Source: an uncultured Kiritimatiellota bacterium
GTDB lineage: Bacteria; Verrucomicrobiota; Kiritimatiellia; RFP12; UBA1067
Assembly: GCA_934635385.1 (NCBI GenBank)
Contig: CAKTZI010000016.1
Coordinates: forward strand, 1-64,000
Length of the DNA: 64,000 nucleotides
Direction: 5' to 3'
This document shows positions 57,862 through 64,000 of the stretch, in pieces. The notes under the pieces were generated by a model, which was given only the letters and a program-made list of their open reading frames with translations, did not search any database and had not been told where the DNA came from. The position numbers were made by a program, and so were the translations under genes. Positions within the stretch are counted from its first letter, which is position 1; each line of letters starts with the position of its first letter.

Positions 57862-58787
57862 CGCGGCTGTTGACGCTTGGATTTGCCTTGCTGGCACTTT
57901 ATGGTTTTTCAGAAAACTATAACCCTTATGTCGATGGGGCGCGAGCGGCAATCAGAATTGTCGTTTGCGATGAACGCGGAAAGCCTGTACCGAATGCTCA
58001 TCTGATAATCGGGTTTCAGCAATCTCCCGAACGCGGCAAGACGGTCATGGGGACGACGGACGCGAAGGGCACATTCTGTTGCGAAGAGAAAACGACATCC
58101 ATTGTCAACGTGTGGGCTGAGAAAGATGGCTATTACAAGACGCACGTGCGCAAAAGCGTGGCTGTGCGGGCGAAAAAGGAAGTAATCGGCTCTCGTCGTT
58201 GGTCGCAAGAGCCTGTTGCGATTCCGTTCGTTTTGAAAGCCATGCGGAATCCGTTGAAGCTTACATGCCATTCTGTCGATTTCAAGCCGTTCCCGGACAC
58301 GAACGTCGTCGTGAAACTTGACTTGGAGACGCTGGCGTGGTGTCCGCCCTACGGGAATGGTCAGCACGATGACCTTCACCTTGTCTTTGACGGCTGGCGC
58401 AATCCGAACGACTGGGACGATTTTCACGAACATCTGAAAATCGAGATGCCGAATGGTGCGGATGGCTTCTATGTGGCGAAGACCGAGCCGACGAGCGCGT
58501 TCAAGTACGCCTACGCGGCGGACACGAACGCAACGTATCGGAAATCGTTCGCGTTCCGCCACGTCCACAAGGCGGAGGGCATCACGGAGTCGAAGCGGTT
58601 GGCCGCCGACGAGTATCTCATCTACCGTGTTCGGACACAGACGAACGAACTCGGACAGGTGACGCGGGCGCATTACGGGCGCATCGGCGAGAAGTTCAGC
58701 CAGTACATCGGCCTCTCGATCAAGAGCTGGTTCAATCCGAACGAGAACGACACCAACTTGGAGGACGCGCGGCCGTGCGTGTGGTAG
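57858..58787 (+). CDS. Exported protein with carboxypeptidase-regulatory-like domain
   Basis: A 309-residue product with a signal peptide (LLTLGFALLALYGFS). IRIVVCDERGKPVPNAHLII, then GTTDAKGTFCCEE and WAEKDGYYK, is the pattern of a carboxypeptidase-regulatory or Ig-like fold that decorates secreted proteins (about residues 30-105). The remaining 200 residues match no family that I know. Last gene of the coupled three-gene set. It may be a partner or target-binding subunit of the hydrolase. Confidence 0.65.
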   Translation: MTRLLTLGFALLALYGFSENYNPYVDGARAAIRIVVCDERGKPVPNAHLIIGFQQSPERGKTVMGTTDAKGTFCCEEKTTSIVNVWAEKDGYYKTHVRKSVAVRAKKEVIGSRRWSQEPVAIPFVLKAMRNPLKLTCHSVDFKPFPDTNVVVKLDLETLAWCPPYGNGQHDDLHLVFDGWRNPNDWDDFHEHLKIEMPNGADGFYVAKTEPTSAFKYAYAADTNATYRKSFAFRHVHKAEGITESKRLAADEYLIYRVRTQTNELGQVTRAHYGRIGEKFSQYIGLSIKSWFNPNENDTNLEDARPCVW

Positions 58788-58800
58788 CGGGTTGAGTGTC

Positions 58801-59409
58801 ATGGTCAAGATTTCTGCGACGCTGGAGGGCTCGGTGACGCGGGCTTACAAGCAGAGAGTGTCTGCGACGCTGAACACGGAGAATGAGGAGGAACGGAGGC
58901 GCGGAGTGGACGGGGGTGTTTTAGACAGGATTGACAAGATTGACAGGATTGTTGGAATTAAATCTCCAAGATCCTCAAATCCTGTGAATCCTGTCACAGA
59001 AACTCCGTGCCTCACCACCTCCAACAACTCCGTGTTCAGCGAAAGCAACCTTCCGTTATCGTCAGTGCTTGCTTTTGCTTGGCTTTTGTCTGTTGGGTGC
59101 GTCTCGCGAAAAGTGCCTTACGGAAAGAACCCGTGGGATCCGCATCCCGTCGATTCCGACCATGATTACCTGACGGACTTTGAAGAGACGACGTTCACGG
59201 GTACGGATCCCTTCAACGCGGACACCGACGGAGACGGTCTGCCCGACGGGTGGGAATATCTCAGCGGGCTTGATCCTTTGAGTCCCTATGGGCTTGACGG
59301 CCCTGACGGGATCGTTGGCGCATCTGGGCGAACGAATCTTGAAGCCTATCGCCAAGACCCAGACAAATACAGAAATCGTGGACTGTTTTATGCAGTCCCA
59401 CAAAAATGA
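58801..59409 (+). CDS. Putative lipoprotein with thrombospondin-type-3-like calcium repeats, repeat-disturbed 5' end
   Basis: The C-terminal part is convincing. A hydrophobic stretch ends in LLSVGC, a lipobox with the Cys codon at 59098-59100. Asp-rich calcium-binding units follow (DSDHDYLTDFEE, DTDGDGLPDGWE). The frame upstream to ATG 58801 is mostly the repeat at 58869-59040 and has no positively charged signal-peptide start. GTG at 59032, on the repeat's right arm, could give a 22-residue signal. The original start and promoter seem to have been replaced by the repeat. Expression is doubtful. Confidence 0.55.
   Translation: MVKISATLEGSVTRAYKQRVSATLNTENEEERRRGVDGGVLDRIDKIDRIVGIKSPRSSNPVNPVTETPCLTTSNNSVFSESNLPLSSVLAFAWLLSVGCVSRKVPYGKNPWDPHPVDSDHDYLTDFEETTFTGTDPFNADTDGDGLPDGWEYLSGLDPLSPYGLDGPDGIVGASGRTNLEAYRQDPDKYRNRGLFYAVPQK
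58869..59040. repeat. ACGGAG-family palindrome with nested CAGGATTGACAAGATT palindrome, second copy
   Basis: Arms GCTGAACACGGAG (58869-58881) and CTCCGTGTTCAGC (59028-59040) are perfect inverted copies. Inside lie TTTTAGACAGGATTGACAAG and CAAATCCTGTGAATCCTGTC. The structure matches 50615-50813 but with different outer arms. Confidence 0.8.
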
Positions 59410-59454
59410 AAGCGACGCTTTTATCCTAAACAACCAACCAGGGAACAATCAACC

Positions 59455-61491
59455 ATGACAACACCCACACTACTCTGCGCGATTGCGCTTGTGTCCGATC
59501 CGCTGGCCGGACGGCTCTGCGGAAAGGGGCCGACGCCGCCCGAGGGCTACTCGCCGCCGCTGATCTCGAACGGCGACCTCAACATGCTCGTCGAATGGAC
59601 GGGCGGGCAAAGCGGCAAGGTCTACAACCACATGTGCACGACCGTCTACTGGCAGGGACGGCGCGGCCCGGCGCGCGACGCGGAACTCTTCGCGTTCGGA
59701 CGCTTCAACCCGACGATGGCGGTGGAGGGGAAGGCCGTTGGCCTCCCGACGGCGTGGTCTCAGACGCTCGATGTCCGCCAGGCGCTCGTCACGTGCGCGG
59801 GCGCGTTCGCCGAAGGGCTGGAGACGACGACCGAGGTCTTCTGCGCACTCGACCGCAACGTCGTCGCAATCCGCCGGACGGTCACGAACACGAGTGACAA
59901 GCCGCTTAACCTGACGCTCGACCTCGACTACACGATCGAGCCGCATGGCCGTCTCGTCGGCGCGTGGACGAAGCAGGACCGCTACTTCGAGACCTCGCCC
60001 TACGTGCGCATGCGCGGCGTCTGGGAGGAGCCGAACACCGACGTGCGCCGTGTCTTCCACGGCCTCACCTACGGACAGAACGTGATCGGCTTCGACATCG
60101 CCGTGACGGCGTGCGACGGCGGACTCATTCGCCGCGACGTCACGCTCGCGCCGGGCGCGAAGACGTCCCACACCTGGTTCGTCACCTACTCCGACACCTA
60201 TGAGAAGACGCCGACGGCGATTCCGAAGACGGACTTTGACGGCCTCTTCGCCGCGCACACGAAGCTCTGGGCCGACTACTGGGCCGAAAGCTTCGTGCGC
60301 CTCCCGGACGCGAAGCTCCAGCGCATGTACGACGTGCAGCAGTACCACCTGCGGTGCAACGCGACTCGCTGGGGCTTCCCCGTCGGCATCTTCCCGTTCC
60401 ACTGGCAGGGCAAGTACTTCGGCTTCGACGAGATGTACATCCACGACGGCCTCGTCTCGTCCGGCCACTTTTCGGTCGCACGGCGGTGTCCCGACTGGCG
60501 CTACGCCGTCATGCACCGAGCGCTCACGCGGCAGAGCCACTACACGCAGCGTGGCAAGTACGGGGCGAGGTGGCTCTGGATGTCGCTGGAGGAGGGCGAC
60601 GTCGAGACGGCCGGCATCGGCTTCTGGATGGATCACATCTTCGCGATGGGCTCCATCGCCCGCAGCGCATGGACGCAGTACGCCTATTCGGGCGACCGGG
60701 ACTACCTCGAAAAGGTCGGCTACCCGATCGTCCTCGAATGCGCGCGCTTCTACCGCAATAACTGGATCCTCGAAGGGCCGGACGGCGTCGCGTGGATCGG
60801 ACGCTGCACCGACCTCGAACGCCTCGGCCCGTCGAAGGACAAGGCGTTCCTCTCGACCTGTTCGGCCATCTACGCCCTGCGTGTCGCGGCGGACGCTGCG
60901 GACGTCCTCGGCATCGACCGGGACGAGGCGGCGGACTTCCGCGCGGCGGCAGACCGCCTCGTGAAGGGTCTGCCGACCGACCCGACGGGGACGCGCTACG
61001 TCGCCTACGAGAACTGCACGGAGGAGTCTGTCGGTACGCTCGGCGGGCTCTACCCCTTCCCGATCTTCCCGAACGGCGAGGCGCGGCAGACGAACGCGGC
61101 ATGGCACTTCATAAACGCTGGCAAGGCGGCTGGGAACATGTACCCGATGGGCAAGAGCGTCTGCCCGTGGTATGCGGCGAAGATGTCCGCCTCGATGACG
61201 GAACTCGGTGACCGCACGGAGCCGGTGCGTTGGCTCCTGGAGGCGGCGGGGGCGATGGGCCCGTTCGGCGAGACGTGGGAGATCAACGAGCCGGGGCTTC
61301 GCATCCACCCGTGGTTCACGACGGCGAGCGGAAACTGCGTCTTCGCGGTGAACGAGATGCTCGTGCGCGGCACGGTGCCGGAGACGTGGACGGACTACGC
61401 TTTCCGGCTTCCCGACGGCAAGGGCCGCTGGGTCGACCGCGAGGTGAAGGGCGGCCGCATCATTAGAGACGTGGTTACGGATGTACGGTGA
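59455..61491 (+). CDS. (Alpha/alpha)6-barrel glycoside hydrolase (GH65/GH95-like)
   Basis: A 678-residue protein. An N-terminal beta-sandwich (PPLISNGDLNMLVEWTGG ... LNLTLDLDYTIEPHG) is followed by an (alpha/alpha)6 barrel from about residue 270. Barrel segments are WADYWAESFVRLPDAKLQRM, FDEMYIHDGLVSSGH and WEINEPGLRIHPWFTTASG. This is the fold of GH65, GH95 and related families; the catalytic residues and family cannot be settled by eye. The N terminus (TLLCAIALVSDPLAG) is a weak signal sequence. No good promoter is visible in 59410-59454, so it may be read from the lipoprotein gene. Confidence 0.75.
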   Translation: MTTPTLLCAIALVSDPLAGRLCGKGPTPPEGYSPPLISNGDLNMLVEWTGGQSGKVYNHMCTTVYWQGRRGPARDAELFAFGRFNPTMAVEGKAVGLPTAWSQTLDVRQALVTCAGAFAEGLETTTEVFCALDRNVVAIRRTVTNTSDKPLNLTLDLDYTIEPHGRLVGAWTKQDRYFETSPYVRMRGVWEEPNTDVRRVFHGLTYGQNVIGFDIAVTACDGGLIRRDVTLAPGAKTSHTWFVTYSDTYEKTPTAIPKTDFDGLFAAHTKLWADYWAESFVRLPDAKLQRMYDVQQYHLRCNATRWGFPVGIFPFHWQGKYFGFDEMYIHDGLVSSGHFSVARRCPDWRYAVMHRALTRQSHYTQRGKYGARWLWMSLEEGDVETAGIGFWMDHIFAMGSIARSAWTQYAYSGDRDYLEKVGYPIVLECARFYRNNWILEGPDGVAWIGRCTDLERLGPSKDKAFLSTCSAIYALRVAADAADVLGIDRDEAADFRAAADRLVKGLPTDPTGTRYVAYENCTEESVGTLGGLYPFPIFPNGEARQTNAAWHFINAGKAAGNMYPMGKSVCPWYAAKMSASMTELGDRTEPVRWLLEAAGAMGPFGETWEINEPGLRIHPWFTTASGNCVFAVNEMLVRGTVPETWTDYAFRLPDGKGRWVDREVKGGRIIRDVVTDVR

Positions 61492-61544
61492 CGGCATGCG
61501 GACGAGCGATGGCGGCGCGGCGTTTGCGGCGGACGGGCGGCGTG

Positions 61545-61553
61545 TGGTATAAT
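61545..61553 (+). promoter_or_regulatory. Extended -10 promoter of folC
   Basis: TGG-TATAAT, eight bases (CCGCGCCT) before ATG 61562; leaderless geometry. Confidence 0.7.
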
Positions 61554-61561
61554 CCGCGCCT

Positions 61562-62869
61562 ATGTCAAAACAGACAAGCAATTCCTTCCTTTCCGAACTT
61601 GCGGCGCGGCGGCGCTTCGGCATGAAGCCGGGGCTTGGGACGATTGCCGCGCTCTGCCGGGCGCTGGACGACCCGCAGGAACGCTTCAAGGCGATTCATG
61701 TCGCCGGCACGAACGGCAAGGGTGCCGTCTGTGCGATCCTCGATGCGGCGTTGCGCGCGTCCGCCGCTGACGGCCCGGCGAACGTCGTCGGTCGCTACAC
61801 GTCGCCGCATCTCGTGCGCCTCAACGAACGCTTCTGCCTGGACGGAGCGCCGGTGGCGGATGCGACGCTCGAACGCCTCGCCCGCAGGGTGGACGCGGTG
61901 GCCGCCCGTCTGCCGTCCGCTGACGAGCTGACGTTCTTCGAAGCCTTGACGGCCGTCGCCTTCCTCCTCTTCGCCGAGGCGCGTGTCGCCCACGCCGTCC
62001 TCGAATGCGGCCTCGGCGGACGGCTGGACGCGACGAACGTCTGCCGTCCCGAGCTCTGCGTCATCACGCGGATCGGACTTGACCACTGCGACTGGCTGGG
62101 GGACACGGTCGAGAGAATCGCGGCGGAAAAGGCCGGAATCGTCAAGCCCGGCGTGCCGGTCGTCCTTGCGGCGAACGAGCCGTCGGTCGTCGAAGTCGTC
62201 TGCCGGGCCGCCCGTGCGCAGGGGGCGCCGTTCTTCTACGCGCCGGACCTCGCCTCGGATGCGGAGATACCGCCAGATTTCCCGTTGCCGGGCGCGTTTA
62301 ACCGGGAGAACGCCGTCACGGCCCTCGCCGCGCTGAAGGTCCTGCATCGCGTCGCGAACGGGGGGGCGACGGTCGGCGCTTTCCGTCTGCCGTCCCATGC
62401 GTTCGCGCACGTCGCCTGGCCCGGCCGCTTCCAGCGCGTCGGCTCGTTTCTCGTCGACGGCGCGCACAATCCGCCGGCGGCGCGCGCTCTCGCGGCGGCC
62501 CTTGCCCAGCTGCTGTCGGGCGCATCTCGGCGGCTCGACCTCGTGTTCGGCGCGTGCGGCGACAAGGACGTCACGGACGTCCTGCGGACGCTCTCGCCGT
62601 TCGTGCGGCGCGCCTTTGCCGTGCGCACGAACAATCCGCGTTCGCTTGCGGCGGAGGATCTCGCGGCGCGCATGCGCGCGCTCGGTCTCGCGGCGACACC
62701 CTGCGCCACGCTGCGGGAGGCGCTGTCGCGCTGTGCGCCGCGCACGGCGCCGGACGTCTCGACGCTCGTCTGCGGATCGCTCTTTCTCGCGGGGGAGGCC
62801 CTTGTCGAGCTGGGGGCCTACCCGTGGGAGGCTTCGCGCTTCGATCCGTCCGAGCGGCTGCGCGCGTAA
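61562..62869 (+). CDS. folC: Folylpolyglutamate synthase / dihydrofolate synthase
   Basis: A Mur-ligase-family enzyme of 435 residues that adds glutamate to dihydropteroate and folates. FGMKPGLGTIAALCRALDDP is the family N terminus. The P-loop is HVAGTNGKGAV near residue 46, the omega-loop segment is YTSPHLVRLNERF, and ECGLGGRLDATN near 140 and VDGAHNPPAARAL near 300 complete the family set. It stands alone with its own promoter and is the return to core genes after the accessory block. Confidence 0.95.
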   Translation: MSKQTSNSFLSELAARRRFGMKPGLGTIAALCRALDDPQERFKAIHVAGTNGKGAVCAILDAALRASAADGPANVVGRYTSPHLVRLNERFCLDGAPVADATLERLARRVDAVAARLPSADELTFFEALTAVAFLLFAEARVAHAVLECGLGGRLDATNVCRPELCVITRIGLDHCDWLGDTVERIAAEKAGIVKPGVPVVLAANEPSVVEVVCRAARAQGAPFFYAPDLASDAEIPPDFPLPGAFNRENAVTALAALKVLHRVANGGATVGAFRLPSHAFAHVAWPGRFQRVGSFLVDGAHNPPAARALAAALAQLLSGASRRLDLVFGACGDKDVTDVLRTLSPFVRRAFAVRTNNPRSLAAEDLAARMRALGLAATPCATLREALSRCAPRTAPDVSTLVCGSLFLAGEALVELGAYPWEASRFDPSERLRA

Positions 62870-62930
62870 GGGGCCAGGGGCTTTTCAAGGGGACAGGCCA
62901 CGCCGAGGGCGGAATGGCGGACGCCTTTTT

Positions 62931-62939
62931 TGGTATAAT
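62931..62939 (+). promoter_or_regulatory. Extended -10 promoter of the LysM gene and lepA
   Basis: A six-T tract, then TGG-TATAAT. The ATG at 62960 is 20 bases past the box. The gap after folC (62870-62930) also has a weak GGCG/CGCC hairpin before the T tract. Confidence 0.7.
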
Positions 62940-62959
62940 GTCAAGATTCTGAAAACAAA

Positions 62960-63484
62960 ATGGCGACGGTCAACATGAAAAAGACAATGTTCGTTCTTGC
63001 GGTCGTGCCCTGCCTTGCGCTCGCGCAGGGCAAGGAATCCTTTATCGTCCAGCAGGCGTATGCCGAGATGCAGCGCGTGCAGGGGCAGATTTCCGTTCTC
63101 CAGTCGAACCTGAACGATCTTCAGGGCCGCGTCGCGCAGCTGGAGTCCGGCAACGACGGCCAGAGCCTGCGCCGTGAGGTCGAGGCGCTCCGCGCCGAAG
63201 TCGCGTCGCTCCGCCGCCAGCTCGGCGCGCAGCGCGACGAGATTGTCCGTGACCTCTCGGGACGTCTCGCGAAGATGCAGCCGCCGTCGCCCCCGTCGAC
63301 GCGGCACGAGCCGCCGAGGCGGACGGTCGTCGGGCCGCACAACGAGTATGTCGTCGAAAAGGGCGACACGCTCTCGCTCATCTCGCAGGCGACGGGCGTG
63401 CCGATCCGGAAGATCAAGGAGATGAACGGCCTGAAGAACGACGACATTCGCATCGGCCAGAAGCTGATGCTGCCGAAGGACTAG
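62960..63484 (+). CDS. Exported coiled-coil LysM protein
   Basis: A 174-residue protein with a signal peptide (TMFVLAVVPCLALAQG). A coiled coil covers about residues 30-105 (VQGQISVLQSNLNDLQGRVA, EALRAEVASLRRQL), then a Pro-rich linker, then one LysM domain at the C terminus (YVVEKGDTLSLISQATGVPI ... IRIGQKLMLPKD). LysM binds peptidoglycan, so it probably acts in the periplasm on the cell wall. Starts at 62960 or 62975 both give a usable signal peptide; neither has a Shine-Dalgarno. lepA follows four bases after the stop. Confidence 0.82.
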   Translation: MATVNMKKTMFVLAVVPCLALAQGKESFIVQQAYAEMQRVQGQISVLQSNLNDLQGRVAQLESGNDGQSLRREVEALRAEVASLRRQLGAQRDEIVRDLSGRLAKMQPPSPPSTRHEPPRRTVVGPHNEYVVEKGDTLSLISQATGVPIRKIKEMNGLKNDDIRIGQKLMLPKD

Positions 63485-63488
63485 TAGA

Positions 63489-64000
63489 ATGAAGCTCGAC
63501 CACATCCGCAACTTCTGCATCATCGCGCACGTCGACCACGGCAAGACGACGCTCTCCGACCGCATCCTTGAGTTGACGCACGCGATCTCGGCGCGCGAGC
63601 TCAAGGAGCAGACGCTCGACGCGATGGACCTCGAGCGCGAACGCGGCATCACGATCAAGTCGCACCCCGTCTCGATGCACTACACGGCAAAGGACGGCCA
63701 GACCTACCTCTTCAACCTGCTCGACACGCCCGGCCACGTCGACTTCGCCTACGAGGTCAGCCGCTCGATGGGCGCGTGCGAGGGCGCGCTGCTCGTCGTG
63801 GACGCCGCGCAGGGCGTCGAGGCGCAGACCGTCGCGAACACCTACTTCGCGCAGGACGCGAAGCTGGAGATCGTGCCCGTCCTGAACAAGGTCGACCTCC
63901 CCGGCGCGGACGTGAAGGAGGTCTCGCGCGAGATCGAGGACATCCTCGCGATCCCGATGGACGAGCCGCTTCTCGTCTCGGCGAAGACGGGCGTCGGCTG
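63489..64000 (+). CDS. lepA: Elongation factor 4 (LepA), 5' part
   Basis: A translational GTPase that back-translocates ribosomes or aids initiation. The window holds the first 170 codons: IRNFCIIAHVDHGKTTLSDR (G1), the RGITIKSH switch I region (G2), LLDTPGHVDF (G3), and VLNKVDLPGA (G4), then VSAKTGVG (G5). The gene runs off the right edge. It is probably co-transcribed with the LysM gene. Confidence 0.96.
   Translation, partial: MKLDHIRNFCIIAHVDHGKTTLSDRILELTHAISARELKEQTLDAMDLERERGITIKSHPVSMHYTAKDGQTYLFNLLDTPGHVDFAYEVSRSMGACEGALLVVDAAQGVEAQTVANTYFAQDAKLEIVPVLNKVDLPGADVKEVSREIEDILAIPMDEPLLVSAKTGVG

Overview
The window is GC-rich, densely packed chromosomal DNA from a Gram-negative bacterium. 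It encodes an LptA-like protein, an outer-membrane beta-barrel, a lipoprotein and many secreted proteins. XylR-type AraC regulators (periplasmic-binding-like domain plus AraC helix-turn-helix), SUMF1-domain proteins, exported FAD-dependent oxidoreductases, beta-helix proteins and glycosidases together fit the PVC superphylum, most likely a gut-type Kiritimatiellota or Lentisphaerota. This placement is inference from gene content; no complete rRNA gene is present.

Layout. 1-31 kb is mainly housekeeping: the 3' end of a 5S rRNA gene, purB, dnaE, azlCD, riboswitch-controlled thiC, pckG, purC, ybaB, recR, an lptA-like gene, an outer-membrane protein, an RRM protein, a CAU tRNA (probably Ile2), dinG, a GH27 alpha-galactosidase, rarA, an AraC regulator divergent from eda-kdgK, dnaX-nfeD-polA and rpsL-rpsG. 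29.5-39.5 kb holds an AAA-ATPase/PD-(D/E)XK protein, then an AraC regulator upstream of a five-gene secreted-protein operon (beta-helix, unknown, two SUMF1 proteins, FAD enzyme). 39.5-59 kb is accessory DNA: a DUF3791/DUF3990 toxin-antitoxin-like operon, a beta-helix surface protein behind a 17-C tract, a second FAD oxidoreductase, two paralogous clan GH-A-like glycosidases, a serine beta-lactamase-like hydrolase, a 5-methylcytosine restriction-modification pair and an unknown three-gene exported operon. 59-64 kb holds a lipoprotein, an (alpha/alpha)6 glycosidase, folC, a LysM protein and the start of lepA.

Two themes stand out. First, most promoters are extended -10 elements (TG-n-TATAAT, often after a T tract), and in about sixteen cases an ATG lies 6-11 bases beyond the -10 box, so the mRNAs should be leaderless or nearly so. 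For purC and dinG that ATG opens a short upstream ORF that runs into the main start codon. Second, the 39.5-59 kb region is studded with nested, palindromic, short-period repeat elements. Some of their ends supply -10 boxes to the next gene, and two genes read into them.

Metabolically the window points to a plant or mucin polysaccharide degrader: alpha-galactosidase, other glycosidases, KDG kinase and KDPG aldolase for uronate catabolism, PEP carboxykinase, and sugar-type AraC regulators with visible direct-repeat operators.
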